This document shows, piece by piece, positions 37,201-48,338 of a DNA stretch of 64,000 nucleotides (positions are counted from its first letter, which is position 1; every line of letters starts with the position of its first letter). The notes under the pieces were generated by a model. It ran no database searches, was not told the DNA's origin, and worked only from the letters and a program-made list of their open reading frames with translations. Made by a program: the position numbers and the translations under genes. The stretch is from Phaeosaccion multiseriatum. Its lineage: Eukaryota > Ochrophyta, other classes. Location of the stretch: NCBI GenBank assembly GCA_965112735.1, contig OZ218962.1, positions 62,001-126,000 of the forward strand, written 5' to 3'.

Positions 37201-37579
37201 TGGCAGAGCCATGGTTTTATTTGACTGCAGTGACAGTGACGCCCTTGAGGGATCGTTTTCTCGGCTCGGACGCTTCCTTCCACTCTTTCTTTCGTCCTTC
37301 CTTCCTTCCTTCCTCTCTTTCTTTCTTTCTTTCTTTCGTCCTTTCTTTCTTTCTTTCTTCCTTCCTTCCCTCCTGCCTGTCTTGCTCCATCTCACTGTGT
37401 TGCTGTGTGCGTGTGTGTGTGCGTTCGTGCACCATCCCCTGCGCGCAGCCTTCGACCGCCGCAAGGTGCTGGTGATGCTGTGGTGCAGGGGCAGGCAGGG
37501 CCATGAGGAGCACGCACGAGCACTCGCGACACAGGCAGCGGCCGCCGGAAGAGTAGCAGCAGGACCTTCTCCATCGTAA
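34263..37579 (+). CDS. Ankyrin-repeat protein with zinc-knuckle (WRKY19-like) repeats
   Basis: Three exons (34263-36203, 36388-37162, 37449-37579) give 948 residues. The N-terminal 450 residues are low complexity: poly-Ala/Gly, a Lys/Gln-rich basic stretch (KKKQKKQPKQK) and Ser/Arg runs. A clear zinc-knuckle repeat follows: GRCAIEGCEKRSKQGGLCIG then HG, the Cx4Cx8Cx2HG pattern of oomycete and algal proteins often annotated as WRKY19-like. A degenerate copy lies before it. A basic helix (QRKPKKSKEALERERKKQQT) leads into seven or eight ankyrin repeats, for example TALMLAAGRGHLETVRLLL, TALTYATIHGHAQAVKALL and TGLHVAASKGSMEVASALV. The short last exon encodes a basic FDRRKVLVMLWCRGR segment. A signalling or nuclear scaffold role is plausible. 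I can assign no specific function. The start is the ATG after in-frame AT-rich sequence; an upstream in-frame ATG at 34059 is possible. Confidence 0.85.
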
Positions 37580-38245
37580 ACAGGCCGGAGAAGGGGGATA
37601 CAGTAGCAGGGGCAGCAGTTGGTGATACACCAGCCGCTGGAGGCGGAAGGGGGGGTGTAGGGAGGAGGGAGGGAGGGGAGAGCAGAGCAGCGAAGGGGGG
37701 CTGAGGGATCGTTGCGCATACAGTACGGTGGTGAAGTGCAGAGGAACGACATACAGGATACAGTGAACCTGCAGATGAACGACATGCAGGATACAGTGAA
37801 CCTGCAGATGAACGACATGCAGGATACAGGACCGTTATGAGTCTGCACAGGAACGAGCCTTGAAGCTCGAGATGATGCCGATTGCCACACCATTTGTAAA
37901 AAGTATTTGTTTTTTAATAAAAATTGACACTCGATGTGCGTAAGAATCGCCCAAATCGCCTAAAGTAAAAGTTTTTGGACACATGCAGCAAAATGATGAT
38001 GGGAGAAGCGCTATGTAGTAGCTCTTCGTGTAGCTCTTTGAGATGCCTATCGATCCATAGTCTTTCGGCTTTCATCGCTTTCCCCCTTCCTTACTTTTCA
38101 GCATTTGTGCAAGAGCACTCCCCCTTGCCGCCCGATCTCTTTTAAAAAAAAAACGGGCGATTTGGGCGATTCTTACGCAAGTCCAGTGTTAATAGTGCCC
38201 CTCTGCGGAAATTTCTCTCTCTTCTCTCTCCTTTGTGCTGATTAT
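37580..38245. other. Convergent spacer holding a MITE-like inverted-repeat element
   Basis: This lies between the ankyrin gene stop and the PTEN-like stop. It has a copy of the CAGTTGGTGATACA motif at about 37612-37633. ATGCAGGATACAG-containing direct repeats lie at about 37745-37830. The inverted-repeat element at 37923-38193 is described separately. No gene is seen. Confidence 0.6.
37923..38193. mobile_element. MITE-like element, 271 bp with 38-bp terminal inverted repeats
   Basis: The left end (37923-37960) and the reverse complement of the right end (38156-38193) match at 34 of 38 positions, including a perfect 24-bp inner part containing GCGTAAGAATCGCCCAAATC. The interior has no coding potential and is AT-richer than its surroundings. 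I could not find a convincing target-site duplication, so superfamily is unknown. Confidence 0.65.
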
Positions 38246-41041
38246 TCACTCTGCAGCGGGCTCGTCCTCGCCATTGGAGGGCACCTCCCCCGCACCACCT
38301 CCATTCGCATGCACCTCACGCCCAGCAACAGCAGCAGCAGCATCAGCAGCAGTTGGCGATACAGCATCAGCAGCAGTTGGCGATACAGCATCAGCAGCCG
38401 TTGGCGATGAAGCCGCAGCAGCAGTGTCTGTCGGAGCCGAAGCGTCGAGCGAGGCGTCATGCTCCTCCTCGTGCGAGAAGAAGAGGAGCAGCGTGCCCTC
38501 CCTGGGGAGAAGCATGCCCCCCTTGGGGCGGTCTGGGAGCACGTCCAGGTCGGCCAGCTCGAAGGTCGAGACAAAGGTGTCAGGCCCCCCTCCCCCTCCC
38601 CCGGTGGGCACTCCGTCCATGAAGCAGGTGTGGTGCCACAGCTCCACCCTCCCCCTCTTGCCGGAGACTACCCCTCCCCCTCCCCCTCCCCCTCGGGCAG
38701 CAAGCGTCACGCAGAATGTGCCCTGTTCGAGGCGTGTTCACACAGGAGAGGCAAAGACAAGGACCGGAGAGGCACACACGAGTGAGACACAACGACAAGA
38801 GAAAGCACGAAATGGGACAAGGGGAAGCCGAGCGTGTTTCAACACGCGGCGCTCGCAAGACGTATGTAGGGTAAAAGCTGTGCCTACAGTACACGACAAG
38901 GAAAGCCCCCCCTGCTTGTGTGTTGGGTATCGGGAGGCCCAATCGTCATCAGGTGCTGCAGGACCTGTTGGGCAAAGCTTTGGAAGGAGCGCCCTCCCAG
39001 GCACACGCGCACACACGCACCTGCACGGCTGCACCCCCCTCAAGACGCGCTGTGAAGGCCGCGCTGCCTCTCTCATCTCCTCTTGCCCCATGCCGACCTC
39101 CAACCTCCTCTTGCCCCTGATCCACGCGATGCTCCTGCTGCATCACCAACTGCTCCTGCTGCTGTTGCGGTGCAGAAGCCACGCTGCTCCTCTTGCTGCC
39201 GCGGCCGCCGCTGCTGCTGGTGTTGCCATGCGTGGCGTGCGTGTGTGCGTGCGTGTAGGAATCGACGCTCTGCCCTCGCAGGACCCGCTTGCGCTGCGTC
39301 TGCTGCCATACCGAAGTGGTCAGTTGCACCCCCACTCCCCCTTTGCTCCCCCTAAGGGGCCTAAGGGGCCGAAACACCGGCTTCGTCTTGCCTGGATCCG
39401 GGAGGGCGTGAGGAGGCGGCCCTGTCCCACGTAATGGATCCGGCCTCGGCCTCAGCTCCAGAGCAGTCACACGCAGTCTCGGGGCCGGCGGGCAGGTGCC
39501 GACAGCGCAGGCATACGGGCTACCCACAGCGTCGCCTTGCATGGAGCAGGGCCTGTCTAAGGACTGTGCCGCGTCCACCATGCCCCCCGTCTCTCCTTCT
39601 TCTCCTCCTGCCCTTGACCCATGCAAGGCCGCAGCTGTTGCCTCGCCTGTTCTCTCTTCTCCTTCTTCGGCCCCACCACAGGCATACGGGCCGGCTGGCG
39701 TCTCGGGCTCGCCCCCCTGGGGACTCAATGCCCGCTCTTCCCAGCACTGGCAACAGGGGTAGTCACATGGGCAGGGGAGGGCAGCGAAGGAGGGACGGAG
39801 AGGGGCGGAGAGGGGGCACAGGGCCAGGGTCAGAGCGATAGAGAGCGAAGTGCGGGAAGGTCATAGACTTGGCGGTACTGTACAGTGGGCCAGCGGTACA
39901 TGACATGCAATACCACAGCTCCAGACACTGAGGTCCTGACATACACGCGCCTCAGCCCACCTGTTGGACGAGCCTCTCGTACAAGTACACGAACTTCCTC
40001 TGGGCCTTGACAGTGAGGCCGCGCTGGTCGGTGACTCTGACGCTGTCGTAGTGCCTCAGCACTTCGTCGGCAGTGGGGCGGAAGCGCATGCGCAGGAGGA
40101 GGCAGCACGCCAAGATGCCCGCCCTGCCCTTGCCGGCCTTGCAGTGAAGCACCACCACACGGGAGGGGTGGGCGGTGAGCCACGCCAAGGCTGACTCGCA
40201 GAAGGACACAACGAGGGAGAGGGGGGGGCACGAGTGGTCGCGGAAGGGGTAGCTGCGGAGAGGAGAGAGGGGGAGAGGAGCGAGAAGGGTACACAAGTGG
40301 GGCAAGGCCGATCAAAGTGCAGTGTATACTGATCTTGGCGTTACATATGATGGAGGGTGGTGCTGCCTGCCACTGCTGCTGCAGACGGGCGGGAGGGGAC
40401 GCACCGCTCCACTCTCCCGTGAAAGACCTCCGGGGGGTAACCCCTGCCCGGCTCGTTGGTGAAGTTGTAGACCTTGTACGCGTCTGGGTGGAACTTGTCG
40501 AGGAGGCGCCGCAGCTCGGCCCGGGGGTTGCGCCAAGAGTGCTCTGCCCAGTGCGGGCAGGAGAAAAGGAGGGAAAAGAGTCAGAGACTCGGGACAGAGG
40601 TGCAGGTAGATTGGTGGTGTGTACTGTCCTCACCTAGCCCGGTGGCAGGATAGCCGCAAACCACGACGCGCTTCGTTAGGTAGGTAAGGTCCAGGTCAAA
40701 GCCCTCCTGAAGTGATGATGGATAGAAGAAGAAAAAAAATTGTGCGTTGGTGTCCGAATGTCCCTCCTTTACCCCATTCCCTTAGCTTCACCCACCACCG
40801 AGCGTCCTCTGCCTCTGTGCGTGAGTAAGCAGGTAGCCATGGGTATCTACTGCGGAAAAGAAGACGAAGGTGTGGGAGCTACACGCACCTGCTGGAATCT
40901 CCTCTTCTTTCCGCTGACGGCGTGCCGCAACGGGTAGCACAGCGTGTTGCAACGCAACAGCGAGCTGAGGCCGTTCCGGGGATACTGCTTCCACCACCGG
41001 CTCCGTAGAGGGCCCTCTCCGCTGTGGGGGGGGTTGAGCAT
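38246..41041 (-). CDS. PTEN: PTEN-type phosphoinositide 3-phosphatase
   Basis: Secure exons are 41041-40889, 40706-40634, 40543-40405, 40252-39961 and the last one, 38722-38246. The N-terminal part reads AVSGKKRRFQQ then EGFDLDLTYLTKRVVVCGYP, closely following the PTEN PIP2-binding motif and first strand. KVYNFTNEPGRGYPP and RYPFRDHSCPPL follow. The P-loop is VVVLHCKAGKGRAGILACCL; the two lysines that read the 3-phosphate are present, and the Thr after the catalytic Arg in human PTEN is Ala. The C2 part is divergent: PPAPRLRVTALEL near 39490 lies in a long open frame (about 39750-39030) that is tentatively one exon with large low-complexity insertions. The last exon gives RVELWHHTCF and DTFVSTFELADLD, then SPTAADAV repeats. 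The enzyme should dephosphorylate PIP3 at membranes. There is no obvious PDZ-binding end. Confidence 0.87.
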
Positions 41042-41296
41042 TGCTCTGGGCGGTTCGTCACATCACATCCTCTTGCGTGTCTGCTCCGTCACAGAGGAGA
41101 GCTTTCCCCTTGAGTTCGCCAATCCGAGCCCACGCTCGTCCAGCATCATGGAGAAGGAGCCTCACAAAGACACGGCAAGGGCAGGAGGAAGGCGAAGGCA
41201 TTGGTGAAAGGTGGACCGCGCGCGTGTTGGTCATCCAGTGTGCGCCGTCGGAGAACCTCAGGACCCCAGCCAATCATAATACAACAAAAAAACAGA
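41042..41296. promoter_or_regulatory. Divergent promoter region of the PTEN-like and strictosidine-synthase-like genes
   Basis: A 255-bp gap separates divergent start codons. It contains CAATCATAATACAACAAAAAAAC just before the plus-strand start. Promoter role is inferred from position. Confidence 0.45.
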
Positions 41297-44200
41297 ATGA
41301 GGCTACTCGGAGGCTGCGGAGTGTGCGGTGCCGTCACAGCTGTAGCTTTAAGTGTGTTCTTCGCTGTGACTGAGTCTCCCTTCCATCCTCAGCCATGGCA
41401 GGAGGTGAGCGAAATAAAGAAATGTTCCTTCAAAATGAAATCGCCCCTCCCCAATCCCCTTCCCTCCCACGCTCACTTCCCCCCTTCCCACTCCGACACC
41501 CTCTCACTAGATCGCTGCTGAACTAAACTACGTGGCCTGTACCCCGCGCTCTCCAGGTCGGGGAGCTTCAGGCTATGGAGGGCCCCCTGTTCCCCAACCA
41601 CCTCCTCAGCAGCGCCACGCACCTCTACGAGGCCGAAGACGACGCCGACTCGGAGCAGCAAGCCCCTGAGCAGGTCCAGTCTGTGGTGGCTCCGGAGAGC
41701 TTTGCCTTCGGGCCGGATGGCACCACCTACTCGGGGCTGGCGGACGGGAGGGTCGTCGCCATGGACGAGCGAGGGGAGAACGCGCGAACAGGTGAGCCTT
41801 ACACAATTACCCCGCCCCCAGCCCTATACAATCCCCCCACCCCTCCTCTTTGGTTCAAGCAGTATCACCCCCTCCTCTGCACTGTATGATATGACAAGTG
41901 TTCCACAGCGGCGCCTTTGTGAGCAGCGCGGGGCGGCAGGCGGGCAGCAAAGACGGGCTAGACTTCGGCAGCCCACTCCCCGAGCGCTGCTCCGAGAAGG
42001 CCCAAAACGGCACTCTGAGCCGCAGCCAAGAGGCGGAGAGCGAATGCGGGCGGGTGCTGGGCATGCGCTGGAGGCAGGACGAAGACAAGCTGTACTTTGT
42101 CGACGCCTACAACGGTGAGGACGCTTTGGCCGCTACTGCTCGTTCTCTCTGTACCCGCCTCTCGTCCTGACACCTGTTGCCGTGCACCCCTTTCTCGCAT
42201 GGTAGGCCTATTTACGCTCTCCTTCGGTACGGGGGGCACGGCCACCGCGGAGCAGCTCGTGAACAGCCGAGTGCAAAAGCCCTCCCCCCCGGCCTGGCTT
42301 GGGGAGGGAGGAGCCGCGCATGAGGACGTATCCAGGGAGATGAGGTTCCTCAACGATCTCGACTTCGGGCCTGACGGTGAGGGCGGCGAGAGAGGGAGGG
42401 GGCATGGGCCCATTGGCTGCTGCATTGGTTCTGTCCGCTCTGTCGCTCAGGTTGAGGGGTTGTGCCCGTCTTTTTCTCCTCTTGATCCGTCCTCCCTTCG
42501 TCCGCCTCCCTCACAACCTCCTCCCCCTTCCCTCTTCCCCCCTGTGCCGTGGTTACATGGGCGGCAGGTGTGGTGTACATGACTGACTCGAGCTGGAAGT
42601 GCCCTCGGCAGCAGAACCGCGTGGAGATTATTGACGCAGCCGCGAGGGGCCGCCTGCTCCGCTTCGACCCCCGCGCCGCTGGCACTGAAACTGGCACTGG
42701 GGGGAGCCTCACCACACTGATGTATGGCCTGCACTTCGCCAATGGCGTGGAAGTCGGTGCGTGTGTGCGTGTGTGCGTGCGGGAGCTGCCAGTAGTTGCT
42801 GCGAGGGGGAGATACGAAGCTCTCTGCCGTTCCTTACCGTTTCTGCGGCGGTGTGTGCCAAGCCGAAGAGCCTGCACCAAACCCTTTGTCTCCTCCTCCT
42901 CCTCCTCCTCCTCCTCCTCCTCCTCCTCTGTGAACTGCTCTACTGCCCTTCTCCTCCATTGACCGGTGTTTCCTATTGCTGTTCCGCATCCTCCTCCCCT
43001 TCCATCTGTCGCTTCCTCCGTCCAACCCCACCTCCCACCCTCCAGACCAAACGAGGGAGGGCCTGCTGCTTGTGGAGTCCATGCGTTTCAGAATCCTTCG
43101 AGTGTCCCTCGAGGCCGCAGAAACCGGCCAGGGCCTCGAGATGGACGTCACCAAGGCTCTGCCCCAGGCGGGGAGACCCGAGGAGGGGAGACCCGAGGGT
43201 GGGCAACCCGAGGGGCCAGGCCCTGACTCTGTGCCGAGCGCAGTGTCGGTGTGGGCAAGCGACATCCCGGGCTTCGGAGACAACCTCCGCTTCGACGCCA
43301 AGGTAAGGTGTGGTGTGGTGTAGGGTAGGGTGGGGTAATGTGTAGGGTAGGGAAGCGTAGGGTAGGGTGGGGTAATGTGTAGGGTAGGGAAGCGTAGGGT
43401 AGGGTGGGGTAATGTGTAGGGTAGGGAAGCGTAGGGTAGGGTGGGGTAATGTGTAGGGTAGGGAAGCATAGGGTAGGGTGGGGTAATGTGTAGGGTAGGG
43501 AAGCGTAGGGTAGGGTGGGGTAATGTGTAGGGTAGGGAAGCGTAGGGTAGGGTGGGGTAATGTGTAGGGTAGGGAAGCATAGGGTAGGGTGGGGTAATGT
43601 GTAGGGTAGGGAAGCGTAGGGTAGGGTGGGGTAATGTGTAGGGTAGGGAAGCGTAGGGTAGGGTGGGGTAGAGGAGAAGAGGGGAGGGTGTAGGGTAGGG
43701 TGGGGTAGAGGGTGGCGTCGGGGATGGAAATCGACAGTTTCAGGGAAGGGAATGGTGCTGCTCGTCTGCCTGTCTGCGCTCCGGGCCCTTCCTGATGTTG
43801 CCTGTCGTGCTGCCGATCTGTACTCCCCACCCCCCCACACACCCCTTATGCCTCTACTCCGTGCAGACCAAGGGCTACCTGCTGGGCTGCGGCACCCTCG
43901 TGGCCCGCCCCTTCTCCCTGCTGAACTTGATGTTTAAGCTGCCCTTGGGTTTCCGAGTGGGCCTGGGCAAGGTGGTGCCGCTGCACGTCATCGAGAAGCT
44001 GGTGCCACGATACGGGTGAGTAAATGCGTCTCTGAGAATCGGAAGCTTGAGCACGATGGTAGCAGATGGTGGTTGAAGCCTCACTGTCCCCTGTCCCCTC
44101 CTCTCCCCTCTCTCTCCTCCGCCCCAACCCACCGCCACCCACTGTCATCCACTGCCATCCACTGCCATCCATCCCTTTCAGCCTGGTGATCGCCTTCGAC

Positions 44201-44344
44201 CTCAATGGGGGAATCAAGGCGAGCTACCAGGACCCCGGGGGGCACACGCCCTTCATCAGCAGCGCCGAGAGACATCCCTCCAGTAACGCACTCTTCCTGG
44301 GAAGCAGCCAGAACCCTTTCCTGGGCCGGGCCATGCTGCCATGA
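41297..44344 (+). CDS. Strictosidine-synthase-like / APMAP-type six-bladed propeller protein
   Basis: Eight exons (41297-41404, 41557-41791, 41899-42114, 42206-42375, 42568-42756, 43046-43312, 43867-44015, 44182-44344) sum to 498 codons. A signal anchor (LGGCGVCGAVTAVALSVFFAV) starts the protein. Family landmarks follow: SVVAPESFAFGPDGTTYSGLADGRVVAMD, CGRVLGMRWRQDEDKLYFVDAYNG, MRFLNDLDFGPDGVVYMTDSS, GRLLRFDP, LHFANGV, LLLVESMRFRI and a final LFLGSSQNPFLG. These are the blades of the Str_synth fold. Most members outside strictosidine-making plants are esterase/lactonase-like or of unknown substrate, often membrane-anchored in the secretory pathway. Insertions rich in Pro/Glu/Gly lie between blades. 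A 37-bp telomere-like minisatellite fills intron 6. Confidence 0.9.
43313..43735. repeat. 37-bp minisatellite with TAGGG motifs in a propeller-gene intron
   Basis: Nine or so copies of a unit beginning TAGGGTAGGGTGGGGTAATG and ending GGGAAGCG are almost identical, apart from GCG versus GCA before the next unit. Each contains several TAGGG words on the transcribed strand. It starts right after the donor of the exon ending at 43312. Confidence 0.95.
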
Positions 44345-45062
44345 GGGAGCGGAGTCCCTTGCTGGCCAGGGACATGCTGAGGGCCACGCTGCCGTGAAGT
44401 GAGGGACTGGGGCCTTCCTTCTTCGAGCCTGGCCAGGTAGGAGTGCTCGAATGGGCGGCCGCTGGGTTGCAGCTGGGGTGGGGTGAAGGGGGATGGAGAC
44501 AGACACAGAGACAGACACAGAGACAGAGGACAGGGATGAGGACAGAGATCGAGACAGAGACAGAGACAGACACAGACACAGACAGAGAGAGAGATGAAGA
44601 CGGAGACAGAGACCGAGACAGATGGATGCAAGAGGGGGAAGCGAGAGGGGGTTGCGTGTGTGCGGGCGACTGCCTGCACTGCGAAGGGGGCCGTATGGAG
44701 AGAGGAGAGGATTGCCATGACGAGACAAACTGCCGTGGAGGGAAGAGAGGAGAGGATTATTGCCATACTCTCCTCAGCTCCTGAGCTTCCTTGTTTCCGA
44801 AGAGGACTGAGGATGTACTTGTACTTGTACTTGTACTTGTACTTGGCCTGAGGAGGCTTGCGTATGTCCGTCCGTCCGTCCAGTCCATGGGCGCCCAGGC
44901 GGAGCGAGCCTCACAAGGGAGGGAGCCTCACCCTCATCGGCATCGTCGTGCAAATACTTCTTGATTTCAAAGTAATTTCAAAGAAAAAAATCGCACTTTT
45001 TGTTATCAACAGCGTGTCTAATACACTGCGGCAGACACAGAGAGAGAGTAGCAGATACGTGC
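44345..45062. other. Convergent spacer with GACAGA and ACTTGT repeats
   Basis: This lies between the stops of the propeller gene and the SWIM gene. It holds an imperfect GAGACAGACACA tract (44493-44628), five ACTTGT copies (44818-44845), a GTCC run (44866-44882) and an AT-rich stretch (44960-45010) likely belonging to a 3' UTR. No gene is seen. Confidence 0.6.
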
Positions 45063-48000
45063 CTAGCTACAGATGACTCTGAGCGTGGCCCTGTCCTTAA
45101 CGCCTGCCCACAGCAGGATGCACTGGTCCGGGATTGGGCGTCCCTCGAACAGCAGCAGCTCAGCCGCCGCTCCCCTGCCCCTGCCCCTGAGACAGCCCCT
45201 CTCGCGCAGCAGCCCCCGCACCTGTAGCGAAGGGCGGACAGGGGTGGAGGGACTGAGTGGCAAAAGAAGGAGAAGGACACCTGACCCCTCACCCCCTGAC
45301 ACACCTCCTTTGCCGTCTTGACGGGGGTGGTGCACACGGAGGTGAGTCTCCCGTCGGGCAGCACCACCGACACCGAGATGGCAGCTGACGACGCCCGGGC
45401 CATGCGGTCCACGTACCGCCTGGGCAGGCATTGGAAGGCAGCAGATGGCAGACAGGCGACAGGCAAAGGGCCCGTGCAGACAAGAGGGGAGAGGGCAACA
45501 GGGGTCAGAGACAGAGAGCTCGAGGCACCAGGACCCAACAAGAGATGGCAATAGACGGCCACGGACAAAACAAAGGGCAAGGCAGAGAGGATGACAGGGG
45601 GGTCCAGGGCGGGAAGCTCTCGGACATGAAGCAAGACTGCACTCACTGACTCGCCCGCTCACTCACTCCATCTTACTCACTCACTCACTCACTCACTCAC
45701 TCACTCACTCACTCACCCACCCACTCACCCACGCACGCACCCCCATTCTCGTGGGCCTGCTTACCCTCCTCCCTGCCTCCCTCCCGCCTCACTCAACTCA
45801 CATATGCATTCTCCTGACCCATCTGGAGAAGAACTTATTGAGCAGCCACAGCGACTGCACGCGATGGCCCAGCGCAGCCTGACACCGGCACAGCCACAGC
45901 CATCGGCAGGCAAGGGGGGACCGGAAGGGCAAGGAGAGTGACGAGAGCAAACAGGGGGAGCGGCGAGGACAAGGAGGGCAAACAGGGGGAGCGGCGAGGA
46001 CAAGGAGGGCAAACAGGGGGAGCGGCGAGGACAAGGAGGGCAGGGAGGGCACGGAGGGCACGAAGGGCGAGGAGGAGAGAGGAAGGAGGAAGGACCAGAG
46101 GAATAAGTGCACGGGCATGCGCATGGGGTGGGGTTGCACTCCCTCCTTTCGCCCCTGCTGCTCCCGTGCACGCCGCAGGTCAGTACCGCCAGCTAAGCGA
46201 CCGACTTCCCCCTCCCCTTCCCCCCCCCCCCTCTAACCTTCTTCGATGGGTCCCTGGCCCTGTCCCACAGCAGCAGGAACTCCATGAGAAGGCCGCGAAG
46301 CTTGCTCGCCACCCGCTGGCAGGGGTGTCTGACTGTCTGTCCTCGCTCCTGTCGGGTGTGGGGAGGGGGGGAGGGAAGAGGGGAGAGACTCGACAAAGTC
46401 AACGAAAAGATCGCACTTTCTTGTGGCAGGAGCCGCCAAGGGGGTGAGGCGGCTGTACCGGGTGTCAGGAGGGCCTCTTTGCTGTGCTTGACGTGCTTGA
46501 CTCACCAGCGTTACTCCTGGAGCGATGATGCGAGTGCCCTCTTCGCCCCACCGAGGAAAGTTCTCTGTCGCACAAAGGGGCAAGAGGAGACGGCAAGAGT
46601 CAGCAAAGAGAGGAGCAAAGGGGCTTTGAAAGGAAGGAGGGAGGGAAGGAAGGAAGGAAGGAAGGCGTTCTGCACTGAAGAGGAACATCTGGCTCCTTCC
46701 TGTTCGCAGTCTGCCTCCCCTCCAGCATCCCTCTCCCACACCCAAGACGCATCAGCACGTACCGAGTGGAGCTGCGAGATCTAAGGAAGCGACAGTGCCC
46801 CCCGTTTCGGACTCTTCCTCTGCCCGTGAAAAGTCGCCCTCCGCCGGGCCGCGCTGATCGCCGCCAGCCTGTGAGCCCCCCCCGGCAGGAGCACCCTCCC
46901 CCCCTCCGCGGTAGGAGGCGGCCAGGAAGCACATGTCGAGCCTGCCGAGCTCCGTCATCTTCACGTCGCTCTCCAGGATGGCAAGCCCAGCGGTGCCCGG
47001 CCTGCTTCCTCCCCTGCTGCCCCCCCTGGACCCCCCCCCCTCCCCTCCCCTGCTGCCCGGCATGCCCGCGATGGCGCCGCTGAGGCGTACCCCCTCCGCG
47101 TTGGCCCGTGCCTCTGCCTCTGACGCGGCCTCTGACGCGGCCTCTGACGTCATCGCTCCCCCCGCTGCATGGCCTCTCGATGGCGCCTCCCCAGTGAGTG
47201 TGCCCCCAGCAGCAGGCGGCTCGGCAGTGAAGAACGGGCGCTTCTCCTCCTCATGCTGCTGCTCCTCCTCCTTGCTACTCCCCCCTCGGTTGGCGTCCGT
47301 GACTCGAGGGCTCCAGTCATCCGAGTCCCCCTGACCCTCGCTGCTCTTGCCTTTCCTCTGCCCCGGCCGGGCCCCTTGTCCATCTCCTGTCTTCCTGTCC
47401 CTCCTAGGCCATGCACGCAGCAGTCGCCTTGTGCCGCGGCTCGAAGGGCGGAGGGTGGCCCTCCCTGCGTCCGAGCCGAGCCCCACCGCGTCCGAGCCGA
47501 GCCCCGCCCCTCTGCCTATATGACTGCTGCTGCGGAAAGAGCTTGAGGGCACGAGTAGCGTGTGGGCAAGCCCACCTCTTCCTGCTCCTCTCCCTCCCTT
47601 TCCGACTACTTTCCTCCCGCAGGAGCTGCATGCCTCTCCGCCGGCCCTCCCCGGCATCGTAGTAGAGACTGTGCCTGTGACAAAGAGTGGCAGCCCCCGG
47701 CCAATCGCAGTGAGACACGCGCACGCGCACAGACCGTGGAAGCTAAGACACATCCCTCCTGTCGGGCGGGCCCGTACTTACCCCATTTCGCCCTCCTTGT
47801 CCTCGCCAAAGTTGAGGAGACCCCGGTAGTGCCGCACTCCGCGCAGACGGCAGCCTCCCCCCCGAGGCCCCGGTAGATGCTCTTGTCGTACATGCTGCTG
47901 TAGGGCCTGCTCTCGTCCGTGCTCCTCCTGCTGTGCAGTGCGGCCGTCCGCGCCAGTTGCAGACCAAGGGCTCGCTGCTCGTCCCTGGCCTCTTGCCTGA

Positions 48001-48338
48001 GGCTCTCTGCGTCCGCCATGGGCCTTACGAGGTGGACTGCCACGAAGATCATGTGCACACAGGGGTTCCCCCCGCCACAGTCGCAGTGATTGTCCTTGAG
48101 GGGGAGAGAGATACGATGATAAGAAGAGAAGGCCGGCAGATAGTGGAGAGGCACGGCAGCGATGATTTACCTCCATTTTGGGGCCTACCACCACCTTGAA
48201 CCTCTTTCCCGAGGCATGCCGTCTGACCGTGAAGGCGTTCGGCCCCCGAACACCAACAAGCTCGTTGCACGTCTGCGACGCGGAGAGTATCCGATCGCGA
48301 GGAGGAGGCGGGTGCCAAATTGACAACCACTCCTCCAT
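45063..48338 (-). CDS. SWIM zinc-finger protein with C-terminal ubiquitin-like domain
   Basis: Exon 1 (48338-48171) encodes AFTVRRHASGKRFKVVVGP. Exon 2 (48094-47782) continues NHCDCGGGNPCVHMIFVAVH, the CxC..CxH SWIM signature. That exon ends with VCAECG, and exon 3 (right edge 47674) opens with EACSSCG, so a second zinc site may be split by the intron. Exon 3 is a long low-complexity Ala/Gly/Ser/Glu linker to 46763. Smaller exons follow: 46564-46506 (NFPRWGEEGTRIIAPGVTL), about 46310-46240 (KLRGLLMEFLLLWDRARDPS), about 45880-45810 (SLWLLNKFFSRWVRRMH), about 45418-45308 and about 45226-45063. The last two read ISVSVVLPDGRLTSVCTTPV, then AELLLFEGRPIPDQCILLWAGV and LRVICS, a beta-grasp ubiquitin-like pattern. 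SWIM proteins of the ZSWIM2/MEX type are ubiquitin ligases, but I see no complete RING here. Inner exon borders are approximate. Confidence 0.75.
45655..45735. repeat. (ACTC)n array in a SWIM-gene intron
   Basis: About 80 bp of ACTC/ACCC tetranucleotides read as (GTGA)n on the coding strand. Confidence 0.93.

Noticed and set aside
43321-43680. Chromosome end (telomere)
   Set aside because: TAGGG words are embedded in a 37-bp unit inside an intron with coding exons on both sides, so this is interstitial.
42834-43842. Minus-strand frames repeating LPYPTHYPTLPY
   Set aside because: They are translations of the 37-bp intronic minisatellite opposite the propeller gene.
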